Under the pieces are notes generated by a model that was not told the DNA's origin, did no database searches, and saw only the letters and a program-made list of their open reading frames with translations. 64,000 nucleotides of DNA. It comes from Trichostrongylus colubriformis (taxonomy: Eukaryota; Nematoda; Chromadorea; Rhabditida; Trichostrongylidae). Location of the stretch: contig OZ022256.1 of assembly GCA_963978905.1 (NCBI GenBank), positions 36,442,001 through 36,506,000 of the forward strand, written 5' to 3'. A program made the position numbers and the translations under genes. Position 1 is the stretch's first letter. Every line of letters starts with the position of its first letter. This document shows, piece after piece, positions 50,929 through 62,439 of this stretch.

Positions 50929-53900
50929 CTGAAAAATCAGTACAGTATTGAACTTGCTGTTTGTGCACATTAGCAGATCAGAGCTCGTCTGCTGTTGATG
51001 TAATATTCTGCAGCTGAGGTGCGGGACAGTGGGAGTGGGCTGCCACAGTAATTTCTTTTAACACTGACTCTAGGTGTTTGTCACACTAAATCTTACTATG
51101 AGTACTCACACGGTATTACTTAGAGGGTTGACTGAAGTTCAACTGGATCTTTGACAGCGCTTAGCTAGCATTACTTTTCTACAACATCTTACTTCTATTC
51201 TCATCTCTCTATGGCTGTCAATTTCGACATTTTCGATTTCAGTGTTCACAAAAGGCATTAAAATGAAACAGTTTCAGACATCTCCTAGGCCACCCTCTTT
51301 CGAATTCATTCCTCAAGCAGGCACAAGCCTCCATCGGAGACTTTGGACCAGTGAAAGGTGGTTATAATCCTAGAGGTAAGCAGTGTTAAATGAAATCACT
51401 CAGGGTGAGAGACCAAAGTGTAAAGGGGAGATAAGATAGAACTGACTAGCAGGGTTCAAACCTGAAACCAATAGTCACTCAAAAATTCCGAATGGTTGAC
51501 GAAAAGAGTTAACACGTAAAGAGGAAGCAAGATAGGACACAAATGCTTCAAGTGGAATGCATAAGACGATACTGTATAGAGGAGAACGTATGGACAGAAG
51601 CAGAAGATAAACACAAATAAAGGTTACATGGTTCCTATTTTCTCTTGGAATTGAGGATTACGAACAATATATCAAGCTTCTGTAACTAGACGCTTAAAAC
51701 TTATGTTGTGGTGCAAGGATGATTCTCGATACTTTGATCACAGTTCACACTTCCGAGACGATCACGGTAATAGTGTGTTCTTCAACTTCATGGATTGTCG
51801 ATGAAGACTTCATGCATGACGCATCCTTCTGCGAAACCGACCGACATCTGTGATGCTTAGCAAGCGGCGGCTCGTAGATTCCACATGGGAACACCCTCTC
51901 ATAAAAACATGTTCGAAGGGAGTTACGACCAATTGAAGAAGACACTTCGGAATTTCTTCAATTTTCCTCGTCTGAATTTACTTATAGAGAACTAAGCAGC
52001 CATTAAGGAAACCAGGCGGCCAATAATAAGGATAAGGGAGTTGTTCTGAAAGCAGTTTACACAACTTTGATATTGAGTTATAGTAAAGCCGCAAGTACAT
52101 TAAAAATGGTCAAGCTCACTACTGAGAAAACGCTCTCCATTTCGACCACCGTGTCGCTAAACGATAGCGACTCTAAAATCACAACAGGGCGCACTTTCTT
52201 CTTCTTCTTCTTCTTCATTCTAGCGTAAGCCTCGCGCCGTCGTAGGGTCCTCTATTCTTGTAAGACGTCGTCACTTGTTCCTGTCCAGAGCGTCCCCGTC
52301 ATGGCCTCCATTTTGGTGACGTCACTCCTAATAATATCCGCCCACCTCTTCATTGGGGCTCCACATGGTTGCTTCACTTGTACTTCGAACTCCAGTGCTT
52401 TCCTGGAGGGTGATAATCTGGTCTTTTCAGCACGCTTCCGATCCATCGCAGCTGCTGCTCCTATAAGAAGAGCCGTCTGCAGGACTGATTCCACGTCCTC
52501 TTTTCTGACCTTGCCCAATTTTGTTTAGCTTATCTATTTCACTATAATCATTTCACAGTGCCTTTCAGCTGCCTTTCATGTATCTTGGTTATGGGCAGAA
52601 TTAACTCCAGTACAGGATTGCAGACCTTATCAACGCTCGGTACACTATAACCATGATCGACTTGGAGCTCTGCTAATTGCACAGTCCAGTAGCCCACACC
52701 CACCTTATCCATCCCTCATTTGTCTGGGCCTTCACCACTTGGTCAACAGTACCATCCGCCGCTTAATCACTACCAAGGTATCGGAAGCCTTCAATGCTTT
52801 CGATGGTCTGTCCATGACAGTCCGTTATCGGTTCTAGGCATATTTCGAACTTTATAAACTTGGGCTTACTGACGTTCAATCGGAGTCTATTCTCTGCCAG
52901 CGTAGCGTATCGCCGCGATGATGGCGTCGGGGACATCGCACTCCCCGGCCCATCCGCGCCAGACTGCGCTGCTCGTCGCGTCTAGCGGCGTGCGGTGGCT
53001 CTGTATTCTGTGGTCGAGGTCGGTATTTAAGGCCGGCTGCCAAGTGCCAGTTGGTTTTCACCAGGTAACGCCAATATGCTACTCGGGATCTGCAGTGCCA
53101 TGCACCTTCGGATCTCGGATATCGGAGCGATGGCACATGAGTTGGCCTCTCTGCTCCCCGTGTAAGAGCAGTCTGTGTTAAGATTCCCATGCGAGACACC
53201 GTCGGCCATATGATTACAAAACACCAGCCAGTAGGGGTCTACTGCGTACAGCGAACTAGTCGGGAGTCGCCTTAGCGGAGGCGACGTTTCTGGGTAATAT
53301 GAATGAATTCCCTTGACCTCGAATCGATCAGAATCTCTTGAAGCTTCATCGTATGCGCCCTCAACTTGATCCCGCCGTAGTTAGAAGAGTCCATTGCATC
53401 ACCTTACTGCTTGAAGATCGGGGCGACCTTACTAGTTCTCCAGCCATCTGGGATCCTTCCGTCTGCTGTTACGGTGTCGAGGAGTCGAGTCAGCCACTAT
53501 ATCCCATACTCTCTCAGCGCTTTCCATGCTTCGGTACCCCACCTGCACGAACCTACTTCACAGCCTTCATCCTAGCATGTGACGGACCTTTCTGTTCGTT
53601 GAGAACAGGACTGGTCCAGCTGTGGTCTCCCTTTTTGACCTGTCGTTGGAAGCACTCTCCACGATTACCTTGAATGGGTTTAAGAGCTGAATTATGAAAT
53701 AAGAGGTGCTGAAGAAGACATCGAGAAAGAAAAATCCGAAAGAAGCCCCCGAGAATGGCAAAAATGAGGCCTCCTTACACCTGGCTTTGTACAAGATTAC
53801 CACGTAAAAACGAGCCTGTGAATCAGTTCCCGTTAGATGGTATCATGAGAAAACTCGAGATATTACCTGTCTCCCCAAGTGAACGTTTCATAAACTACTG

Positions 53901-56900
53901 GAATTTCATTTTTATCTTAACTTATCGCAGAATCACAGGCCCATGTAAACACCACGTTAGAAGAAACTTTGTCCAATACCGGTTGGGGTAGCAGTTGATG
54001 GGCAGGGTCGCAGTTGCTTCCCGTTGGCCTTGCACTGCCAGCAGGCCTCGTGGCGCCGCTCAAAGGGTACAGCCTCAACATTCACACGGGGTTTATCGAC
54101 TACGGCAGGGTAGATAGCTGGTGCGATTATCTCGGGAAGTGCCTTCAAGGTGAAACTCCACGTTTACAAAGCAATCGAAGTTGTCCTGTTACCACCTTTT
54201 CGCCTTGTCTGGCTTCCTCAGGATGACACCGGCGTTAATTTTCACAGTCTTTACCGCTCTGATATCTTGAATTGCTCAATGTTCAAATTTGGCCAGCCTG
54301 AAGAGGAACTTTTCAGAACTATAATGCATGCATTACCATGTTTTTGGCTTTAGCTATAGTTGCATTGGCAAACCCTTGCAGTTTTCAGGCGAGGTGTTCT
54401 GCACTCCGCGTTTTCTGACGGCGTTTGTATGCTTTCTTCTTCCGTTTCTCCACTCGCTGAACCTTCTCGTTTCATCAGGTCTCCTGATTCGACTGCAAGA
54501 ATCTAGGAGACCAGTCTCCATTACCTTCCTTTTTAGCTTACTCCTCTTCACCTCAGGCAACACCCACAATCGTATCCTACGCTCAGTTCCCACCTTTGTT
54601 TTCTTTGGAAGCTCCTTGATTCTTCGAGAAACTTCATTACAATACCTGAACGCCATTTCGTTTGGTCTATCCTTCGTTGTATGGGAGTTCGACGCCATAA
54701 CTGATCTCCCTTGCTTATCCTCTTTCCGGCGTGCTTCCTGGAGGCATGCTTGAATGCTCTTACGTTTCATTGAGCCAGCCCTTTTCTTGAACTTGCCGGA
54801 TCCGATTCGAACTAACTTCTTTGCACCGTAGCCCTCGCATACTCGGTATCCTTCGCATGCTGATCACAGAACTCGGGCGAGGGGTCTGTTCGCCACCTCT
54901 GGGTGAATTCCTAGCTTTACGGTTGATTCTTTTGCAATATTTGTTAATATTATGTTCCTCCATCAGCCAGCCTATCAACCTGGGCCTGACGATTGTAACG
55001 TTGCCATCATAACTACATGCAAGGCATGATTTGTGCTTCAGTGGGGATCGAACCCAAAGGTCTTGATTGTGCAGAAGTAAGCTTACGCTCTTAACCCTTT
55101 CAGCTATCCTTGCCTTAACAGGGCGCACTTTCAGGATTCTATTCAGTTCCTAGTTCTTCCAACCTTCTTTTTTCACGTTTATCCCTGACGCATTGCTGTG
55201 TGTATTTTCATCTCTCCTCTATCATTAGAAGATCAGCATATCCCATGGTCGGGAACGTTACAGTGTATTGATTTTGTACGATTTCCTAAGTAGGTTTTTC
55301 TCATGTCGTCACGAGTTTGCTCGCAATTTTTCTCCATATGCTCTTACTTTCCTCTGATACCCGCACTGTCGCGTAGAAAAGCATAGATAATCCTAAAATA
55401 AAGAGGGGGTCGTATGTGACCCCTTTTTGGAGGGGTTTGGTATTTGAGGCTCGTATTTTTAGAAAATTTTCCTTGACGCCACGCCTCGACTTTGTCCTCG
55501 AGTCCACAACGGTGTCCAAAGGTCAGGCACAGCATTTTCATTTCCACCTAGCGATGTTTCAATTCATTCAATGGGTCACCCAGGGATGATTAACCATAGC
55601 GAACCGCAAAAAAAAACAACTATGCAACCAGACTGCAGATGGTCGACCAGAGTCGCGTTAACATTGCCTCCTAACGCCGCTCATGAATTGCCTCCTAAAC
55701 CGATAAGTGCTCACACATGAACCAGGTCTACGGATTCCAGACGCGATTGCGATCCAACTTTAGCTGTAATGACGTGAGCACTTATGTTTAGAGCAGTACT
55801 GATTGCTTTATGCCGATCGACACAAACCCGATGCGCCATGAAAACGTCGAATATTCTAAATCGGACTACCATGCAACTTGGTTTCTTTTTCTGCAACTCT
55901 TTAGCACACCTAAGCATTCGATGAGGATGCTGTAGCACGAAGTAATATTCATAAAGAAGTGAATAGGAAAGAGAAGCAATTTGGTCAGCCCTGACTGGAA
56001 CAAGGACCACTGTCAAAGAGCTTTTTGAGCATGCATTTGGGGTTTGAAGAAGTGCGTTCCACCCATGCGATCAGATCTCCAGAAGTAGAATGCGTTGAAT
56101 CAAGTGCGCTGAATTCTGTTTTACGCTGAGTGGGGTTAATTTTGCAGAAGTTTATTCTTATTACCCTTTAATGCCATTACTTTACAGTTTCTCTTTCGCC
56201 TTCTTCCTGGACCTTCACTGTTGCAATTTCTCATCAGCAAACTTACGAGATCAGCCTGTGTTTCAAGACCTGCGAAAGTATGTGTTCCATCAGTGTTTGG
56301 TGTGTACACTATTTCTGCTCCAATAAGAGGACTGACAGCAATGAAAGCTACGACATATTGTAGCCCTACCATAACCCAAACATTTCTCCGCGTCCAGATC
56401 TGAATAAAGATGTAGCCATTGGGAGAAGGCCTGAATGAAATTGTTCAAGGCCGTTCTTGAATCTAAATATTCCAGTTCAATTGGATGTCTGCAAAAATAT
56501 ATAATACTTGAGGCCTAAAAAGGGACTAAAAATAAGCATAAAAATATTGCGAAGCATTCTACTGAAATTTTCGGCACTTTTTCGATAAACCGTTGCTGAA
56601 CAACCAGACTATTAAAAGATCTGGAACAGTACAGCATTGAAGAACATGCTTTAAATATCATGCCAAGGAGATCACGTTCCCTCAGCACAACGTAAAACTA
56701 CTTGGTGCTACCCGATTCTTGGTGCACTCCAGCCACTGCACAATATATTGTCTTCCGTCATGATCAAGACATCGGAAAATTCAGTGGATCATCGGATGCT
56801 AACAGTTTTTATAGAGTTTATAAGAGCTATACCCTTTCTATCACCAACCATATCATAGTTTCTCATCAAGCAAAGGGCAGAATAGCGGTTGATAGCAATA

Positions 56901-59649
56901 ATAACATTTCCGACCATATGTGCCATGAAAGCGACGCCATTGATTATAACAGCTATCGAAATAATACGTTGGAGAATTGAGTCTACTCCAATTTGGCTCA
57001 CAACCCGGAAAAAAATACCGAGATATATGGAGAAAATGTCAGTGATTCCTGAAAAAAGACACAGGTATCTTAAGATAGTGATCAGCCTTAAACGGTTATA
57101 TCAACTCTAGATCACTTCTTTATAGTACTGTTTGAATGATTGACTCGCTCATACATAACACTGTGTGGCGTTAAATGTCTTACTCAGTCCTCATATTTTC
57201 TGATCAATATGTACAACTCCCATGATGATTTTGATTATTATGGTGATGGTTATTTATATTTATGCAGATATTTATTTAAGTTGTATTTATTTATTCGACA
57301 GCTCAACTCTGTTTTTGAACTCTGTTCCCTGTATGCAGTTGAGGCTTATCGGATGTGTACACTTATGTCGCATTTTAGCGCCGCCGCGCGCAGCTAGCGG
57401 CGTTGCGGATTTCTTCGCGGTGATTGCGTACATTGCAACACTCCCTTTAGAAGTTTGAGCCCTAATTAATTATTTCTAGTGCTATCGTTTCCTTTACTTT
57501 TATGCTACTATTTTCGTTTTTTTGAGCACCAAAGTTATTGTTTTTAGATAATAATGAGATGAACAGCTATTTCTTGAAGAACCTCCATGGTAACAGATCC
57601 TTGCGTTCTGAGTGGAAATCCAACCGGCCGTGGCAAGTACGGCTGACGGTGCCGCTAGTGCGACGTCGCAAAGCGAAAATTCGACATAGGTATACCCAGG
57701 CTTATCGGGTCGGAACCCTATGCTATGTCAAAACATCTCTGACGCTCCCGCATGCCAGTCTGCTGGAAAAGGGTGCGGCAAAAGCGCTGACTACCTGAGA
57801 AAGCCTTACCATTTCAACTGAAAAAGGTATCCTATAGATATGCTCAAAATATAGATGATCATAATGTTTTCGTAGAATTTGGTAATATCGTTTCTGGCCA
57901 GCAGACACTGATAAACGACGAGGGAAAGCATATGCTGTTGCTCGCAAATTGTTCCGAACTTTCGTTAACTTATCTTCAAAAGGTGAATAAATTATGGGCA
58001 GTGGTACAAGCTCCACCTTCCAAGATACTCCAGTATATGTTGAGCGGGATAATACTATTCATGCTGTTTGGTGGTGATCGTTGCGACGTGGTAAAGTGGT
58101 GAAATTTGTTCCGAGGCACTGTTGCAGTAACTGCGCTATGTAGGTCAAGCTATTTTCTCCTGGAAGTCATCCGCATTGATTTCGAGGTGAGTTGTCATCC
58201 AGGAGGGTAAGTGCATTTGATGGCTTGGTTGAGTCGGTCTCGCTGGTTGGCTTTGATTCGAACATCGTCGGATCTAAGAAATTCAAGTACATTATCCTTT
58301 CCCTGCTCACAAACGATCTAGTTTTAAATCTCATCTTGACGGTGATGAGAGCCGGATTCTGTAAGGCAATCAAAAATTACATGTTCTACTGATATCCATT
58401 ATCTGCGCAGATCGAAGTACCCGCGCAGTGGGTTGGCAAAGGCCATGCTCGTAATAGTCAGCCGCGTGAACAGGGCGGCGATATGGTTGAACAGGGCGGC
58501 GATATAGTTATCCATGGTTGTTCTAATCCACCATAGCTTCATGGATACTGGCGGAACCATTACGGCTAAAAAGTGCTGTGAGGATCTCGCGAGAGGCATC
58601 GCAAACTGCAGATCATGAGCTCAGTATTTTACAATGGGAAGGACCCTGCCATAACGCATGACCCCCTGTTGCACAAACAACTTTGATGAAGTTGAAGCTA
58701 CGCTAGCTGATGAGCGGAGCTAGGAACTCATCGAAATCAACCATACTCACCTACGGTAGCTCCCACCGATCACCATTTCTCCCACCTGGACATCTCTCGC
58801 AGGAGAAACGTTTCAAGACTCAACATGATGCTGAAACTTTCAACAAATTCATTTGCCCTATATAACCACAGTTCTGGACAAGCGGAATATGCAAGCTTAT
58901 AATTTGTTGGCAAAAATCTTCTGATTTTATGGTTTTTGTTTTAGTTGGTGCATTCTTATAGTTGTTGTCAATCTCACGATTGTTGTTCCAGTTGATAAAA
59001 CTTAGTATGAGCCGAGATATGCGCATTTAAATTAAAGGTCGGAAACCGCAAAAACCTGCCGAACGACCTAATAGATACCAGTGGGACACATGTTGTATTT
59101 TTCCACCCATTATGGTAAGACCAAACGGCCAACTCCTTTGTCGCGCCCTGTACATAGTTATCCTATTTATAATGATGCAACGCACCAAAGCCGCTTGCGT
59201 TGCAGGCGGGCATTTTACCACTGTCCGGCAACGGATTTTATACGAGAGTACGCCATACGAGATTTTATACGAGATTACGCCATACAAGATTAGTTGGGAT
59301 TTAGCACGACATCCCTTCCTTCGAGTTACGAGCCGTATGTTCTATCAGCTTACTATAATACCATGCATCCTACACTCACTTCTTCTTACACTTTTACAAA
59401 CTCATTGTTCTCTGAAGAATCAAAGAGTGTCAGTGATAAAGATAGCTGAGCTCGTTGGTTTTTTGTGGACGATTTCGGATAGTAAAACGTAAGTTATACA
59501 TAAAGCGCTGCCTCACCTGTTGTGGCGAACAGTATATAAATGGCATTTTTGAAAACTTCCTCTCGGGATTTAAGAACAGTGAATACGATAAGTGCATAGG
59601 CAGCTCCGAGCACCACTTCCGCTGCAAACCGTAGGATGTCGCTGGGCAT
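50101..59649 (-). CDS. Serpentine chemoreceptor, Srg superfamily (srv/srg-like), unit 2 gene
   Basis: Exons are 59,517-59,649, 56,849-57,048, 56,247-56,399, 50,794-50,928, 50,618-50,740 and 50,101-50,319, summing to 963 nt, or 320 residues plus stop. Every exon equals its unit 1 partner in length and phase, with no stop or frameshift, though many residues differ. Features are TM1 with KSREEVFKNAIYILFATTG, GITDIFSIYLGIFF at TM2, NRYSALCLMRNYDM after TM3, a basic loop (WRRLLRLGDTSKYSRQEK) and WYWINDLMVLIPPMFMVMLS at TM7, with a Ser/Asn-rich tail. It should act as a G-protein-coupled chemosensory receptor at the plasma membrane. Class v is preferred, class g possible. Confidence 0.82.
50930..52190. 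other. Intron 3 of the unit 2 receptor gene, left part
   Basis: It aligns with 16,740-17,920. No exon is seen. A short CTT microsatellite (TTCTTC repeats) lies near 52,195-52,220. Confidence 0.45.
52240..53700 (-). pseudogene. Decayed RTE-like reverse transcriptase (unit 2 copy)
   Basis: The minus strand from about 52,880 reads, with frame changes, IESIEGFRYLGSD, ADGTVDQVVKAQTNEGWIR and YRALIRSAILYWS, then KRAEKTRLSPSRKALEFEVQ and KQPCGAPMKRWADIIRSDVT. These are the post-palm segments (F-x-YLGS, R-x-x-LY-SE, RP-x-GAP-KRW-D) of RTE-related non-LTR enzymes. The part above 52,900 is less certain and has no counterpart in unit 1. It lies in intron 3 of the receptor gene on the same strand. Confidence 0.6.
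53700..55130 (-). other. Unrecognised minus-strand coding-like segment
   Basis: Two long minus-strand frames (54,354-54,770, 138 codons; 54,760-55,128, 122 codons) overlap slightly and together are very rich in Arg, Lys and Ser. Further down, a frame at 53,957-54,148 contains RRHEACWQCKANGKQLRPCP, with a C-x2-C pair that looks like part of a zinc ribbon or knuckle. Unit 1 has nothing matching. It may be a decayed retroelement gag or a captured gene fragment. I do not recognise the family. Confidence 0.35.
55030..55125 (-). other. tRNA-like sequence
   Basis: On the minus strand TAGCTGAAAGGG fits an A box and GGGTTCGATCCCC a B box with four of five T-stem pairs. The acceptor ends do not pair. 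Probably a tRNA-derived relic or the pol III head of a SINE. Confidence 0.35.
55130..55765. other. Intron 3, no recognised feature
   Basis: I see no exon, repeat end or RNA gene here. Collinearity with unit 1 resumes near 55,770. Confidence 0.4.
56247..57048 (-). CDS. Receptor gene unit 2, exons 2-3 (TM2-TM4)
   Basis: Exon 2 (56,849-57,048) follows TTTTTTCAG, begins ITDIFSIYLGIFFRVV and runs through GNVIIAINRYSALCLM to a GTTGGT donor. Exon 3 (56,247-56,399) follows TTATTCAG, begins IWTRRNVWVMVGLQYVV, includes TPNTDGTHTFAGLETQ and ends at GTAAGT. Both lengths equal those in unit 1. Confidence 0.82.
57353..57697. mobile_element. Mutator-like MITE, 345 bp
   Basis: The sequence GCTTATCGG stands at both sides (57,344-57,352 and 57,700-57,708), as a 9-bp target duplication within an 11-bp match. 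The ends share inverted similarity (GTGTACACTTATGTCG against GGTATACCTATGTCG, then ATTTTAGCG against ATTTTCGC). Unit 1 at about 34,283 reads GGCTTATGAG once, without the element. A 9-bp duplication is typical of Mutator-type transposons. It has no coding capacity. Confidence 0.7.
57700..59510. other. Intron 1 of the unit 2 receptor gene
   Basis: It aligns with 34,280-35,600 and 36,780-37,250. A 17-bp near-repeat (GAACAGGGCGGCGATAT) occurs twice near 58,470-58,505. No exon is visible. Confidence 0.45.
59517..59649 (-). CDS. Receptor gene unit 2, exon 1 (TM1)
   Basis: The exon reads MPSDILRFAAEVVLGAAYAL and ends FKNAIYILFATTG, with CAG|GTGAGG as donor. TTTATACAG ends 4 nt upstream of the ATG (59,654), the same arrangement as in unit 1. 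The exon is open throughout; longer frames overlapping it in other registers are shadows. Confidence 0.82.
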
Positions 59650-59987
59650 TTTTCTGTATAAATGAAATTCACTGACTTCAACTTCGAACGCTGATGCAAG
59701 CGACTAAAATTCAAATACACATCAGTTTCCGTTGAAGAGGCACAAGATACCCAACACTTATGTTGGAATTATCAAAAAGTCAATGGCCTGGTATTTTGGA
59801 ATGTGCTATGCCACTGAAAAACAGCAGTGTATGGCACAGAAATCGAAGTGGGTAATTTAAGGTGATATGAAATAGGTCTTAAACGAAAAAGAGCGCTGTG
59901 GTGTGAGTCAGCTCGTTTTGGTTGAATGAAAAGTGAATCTGATTAACAGCTCGCTTGAAGCGCCGACTACAGTGCGTCTCATAATTA

Positions 59988-60881
59988 TTAGGTTGATTCA
60001 TAATAAATCGGACAAATTGACCAATTTTAATCATTGTCGTACAACTTTTTTACGACAACAGGGATTCACTTGAAATATACTCCATCTTTATCGATGACCT
60101 TCTGCCACGGTATAGGCAGATCATGGTGCCCTTGCTCCAAAAGGCCGGAAGCTGGAGCTCGAAGAAGTTGCCGAGTGCCGCCTTGACCTCGTCGCGAGTT
60201 TTGAAGTCTTGGCCGTCCAGGTTTCGTTGGCTGTGGGAGAAAAGGTGGAAATCTGAAGGGGCCAGGTCTGGGGAGTACGGTGGGTATAGAAGTACGGTCC
60301 AACTGTACGACAGCAGCTCGGCCTTGGTCGATCTTGCGAAGTGCGGTCTGTGGAAGTAGACACGTTGTCGTGCTGGAAGTAAACATGTGACCGCCGCCGT
60401 AGCGAACTTTGGACATTGGCCTTCAATTCTCGTAATTGACGAACGTAGACGTCGGCGGATACTGTGGTACCTTCATCGAGCAGCTCCCAGTACTCTACGC
60501 CGTGTACGCTCCACCAACCGCGGTTTTCGTCTTCGATGGAATAGTCGCCTGACGCAAACTTCGAATGCTACAACTACAGTGTACTTCTGCCGGGGGCATG
60601 CTCCTTGTGAACTTCTATCAGACGTCTGCCGATATCCGCGGGTTCCTGGCCAGATAGCGATATAAATAGTATGACGTTGCGGATGTGGTCTCTGGACCGC
60701 TTGAAATCGTGCGGCATTGTGGCGGAATGAATTTACTTTGGAGTGATTATTTTGCGGTACTTTGAAGAGCTTTTCATACTCATTCCAACGGTACCTCGCG
60801 CGTCCATTTTCGTTAATTTGTTACTGATGATCTCTAGAAATCATCACTACCATTTGTCCGATTTATTATGAATCAACCTAA
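59988..60881 (-). mobile_element. Mariner nested in the terminal repeat of Tc3-like copy B
   Basis: The same 0.9-kb internally deleted mariner as 1,790-2,687, here in the opposite orientation and about 97% identical. TA flanks it (59,986-59,987 and 60,882-60,883). The transposase tail (60,066-60,416) keeps GHHDLPIPWQKVIDKDG but has lost a few codons around the PDLAPSDF motif. It sits only 18 bp inside the host tip, separating the tip from the rest of the terminal repeat. Confidence 0.92.
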
Positions 60882-61346
60882 TACATATAAGAATTTTAGG
60901 TTTCCTCTGAATTTCAGGTTCTCAACAACACCCCATTAAGGGATCTTTTCAGCCTCATAGACGGATTCCTCACCTGAAATAACCCCCGATCCGATTTTTT
61001 TGTTGCAGTCTCGTTTACCTTATGTTTTTTAGAGTATTTTTCGTCTTTTGCACCGTTTCATAATTATAAGGTCACCCTTGAAAAAAGAAAAAAGTTGAGG
61101 CTCCAGCAAGTTGTGAAGGTGGATATGTATTCCAAATACATCTTCGGATACATGCTCAATTATGTTGTGGCTTGCTGCTATGTTCCGAGAGAAAAGCCCA
61201 GATTTGGGATTCTCGTGGTGCTAGGCTTAGTTTGAGGCAATTCCAAAAAAATCGAAAGATTCCTGTGCTCAGTTAGGTAACATTCGAGTCAGTCGGTGTC
61301 TTCACCTGTTTTTCACGCTCTGGATTACCACATGAGATCATTGTCA

Positions 61347-61970
61347 TCAACGAGAAAGGGATTTTGGGGACCACTTTCTACAGCACCTCCTCCATAGAGC
61401 AATTTTTTGGAGTTGAACCATTCCTTGTCTGGGACCACAGCGCATACAGTAATGGGGAAGAGCAGAAACATCACCAAAGAAATAATCAAGTAGTTTCCGA
61501 GGCCTACTCACCATAAGGCGGCACGACTTCAATACATAAAGTTGATCTTGGGCACGGATTGAACGAAACTGAATTTGCATAGCAGTTGCACCCTGCATGC
61601 GAGTAATACCATCTCAATTGTATTTTTGAGTCTAAAAATGTTCTATTTGTATGGTGCTGACGGGTAGAGGTAGTACTAGCTTGGTCTGAGAAGTGCGCCA
61701 ATCTACGGGAACCTTGGCAATTTTTGTAGGAGAAGGGTGATGGCCTGAGTTGTTTTCGGCAATGAGGTTGCATTGAACTTTGCCTTCGAAACCTGCACAA
61801 TGGACTGCAGAGACTGCTAAAAGATCTTCCGAAGAAGTCAGTTGCCCTTTGAAGCCGACCGGCTCTTCATACGTGGGTCTCAAAGTATGGCGATGCTGTT
61901 GTTCACGTAGGTCATCCAACGGAATTGCGGTTGAAGCTCCGAAATACGGATGTCCAGCCATAGATAACAT
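61347..61970 (-). CDS. Unrecognised ORF in Tc3-like copy B
   Basis: The frame starts MLSMAGHPYFGASTAIPLDD and contains YEEPVGFKGQLTSSEDLLAV and HPSPTKIAKVPVDWRTSQ, parallel to copy A (14,496-14,942). It stops at 61,632, and a shifted frame continues as MQIQFRSIRAQDQLYVLKS to 61,347. I see no transposase signature. Conservation could reflect former coding or recent shared descent. Confidence 0.3.
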
Positions 61971-62439
61971 GTAGTCTTGGTCTCAGCTCTATTAAGGAGT
62001 AGAAGACATCGACTCAAATATTTACCCTGATAATCACCAATTCTGAGAAGCAAAACTGCTGAAACAGGAGATCGTTGAAGACTGGAACAATATCTGTGGT
62101 GAGGTTCTCCAAAATTTCGTTTCTACTTCACCGAATCTGCTTGTTAATGTCGTTCTTAAGCAGGAGAGTGCCATAGCTTATAAGCTCCTTCGCATGCGCT
62201 GTTAACTCTAGCAAATTTTCTGTTTCTTCAGGGTGACCTTATAATTATGAAACGGCACAAAAATCAGAAAATATTCATAAAAATGTCGGGCTGTAAGGTA
62301 ATGTTACCAAAACTGGCATAAGAAGGTTTCCTGTGGTGAGGAATCTATAAAAAATATTTAAAAAATTTTCGGTCAGCTGTCTCTCCTTAAACCGAAAATT
62401 GGGGGATGACGTTATAATTTTGAAACGCACTGTATAAGC

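Larger units (their letters stand above)
59970..62432 (-). mobile_element. Tc3-like DNA transposon, copy B
   Basis: The tips CAGTGCGTCTCATAATTA and, at the right, the complement of CAGTGCGTTTCAAAATTATA are flanked by TA (59,968-59,969 and 62,433-62,434). The internal site TTTCATAATTATAAGGTCA recurs near 61,055 and 62,235, about 190 bp from each tip once the nested mariner is subtracted. Without the mariner the element is about 1.57 kb. Unit 1 at about 37,705 has the empty site GCACCGACTAAAATCCC. The inner part matches copy A, which carries a different nested insertion. Confidence 0.85.

Noticed and set aside
55711..56016. Possible extra receptor exon with CAKELQKKKPSCM
   Set aside because: The unit 1 partner has stops and the six-exon model is already complete and in phase without it.
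59430..59720. 96-codon minus frame around exon 1 of the unit 2 receptor
   Set aside because: It runs in another register over the exon; the correct register begins at 59,649 and matches unit 1.
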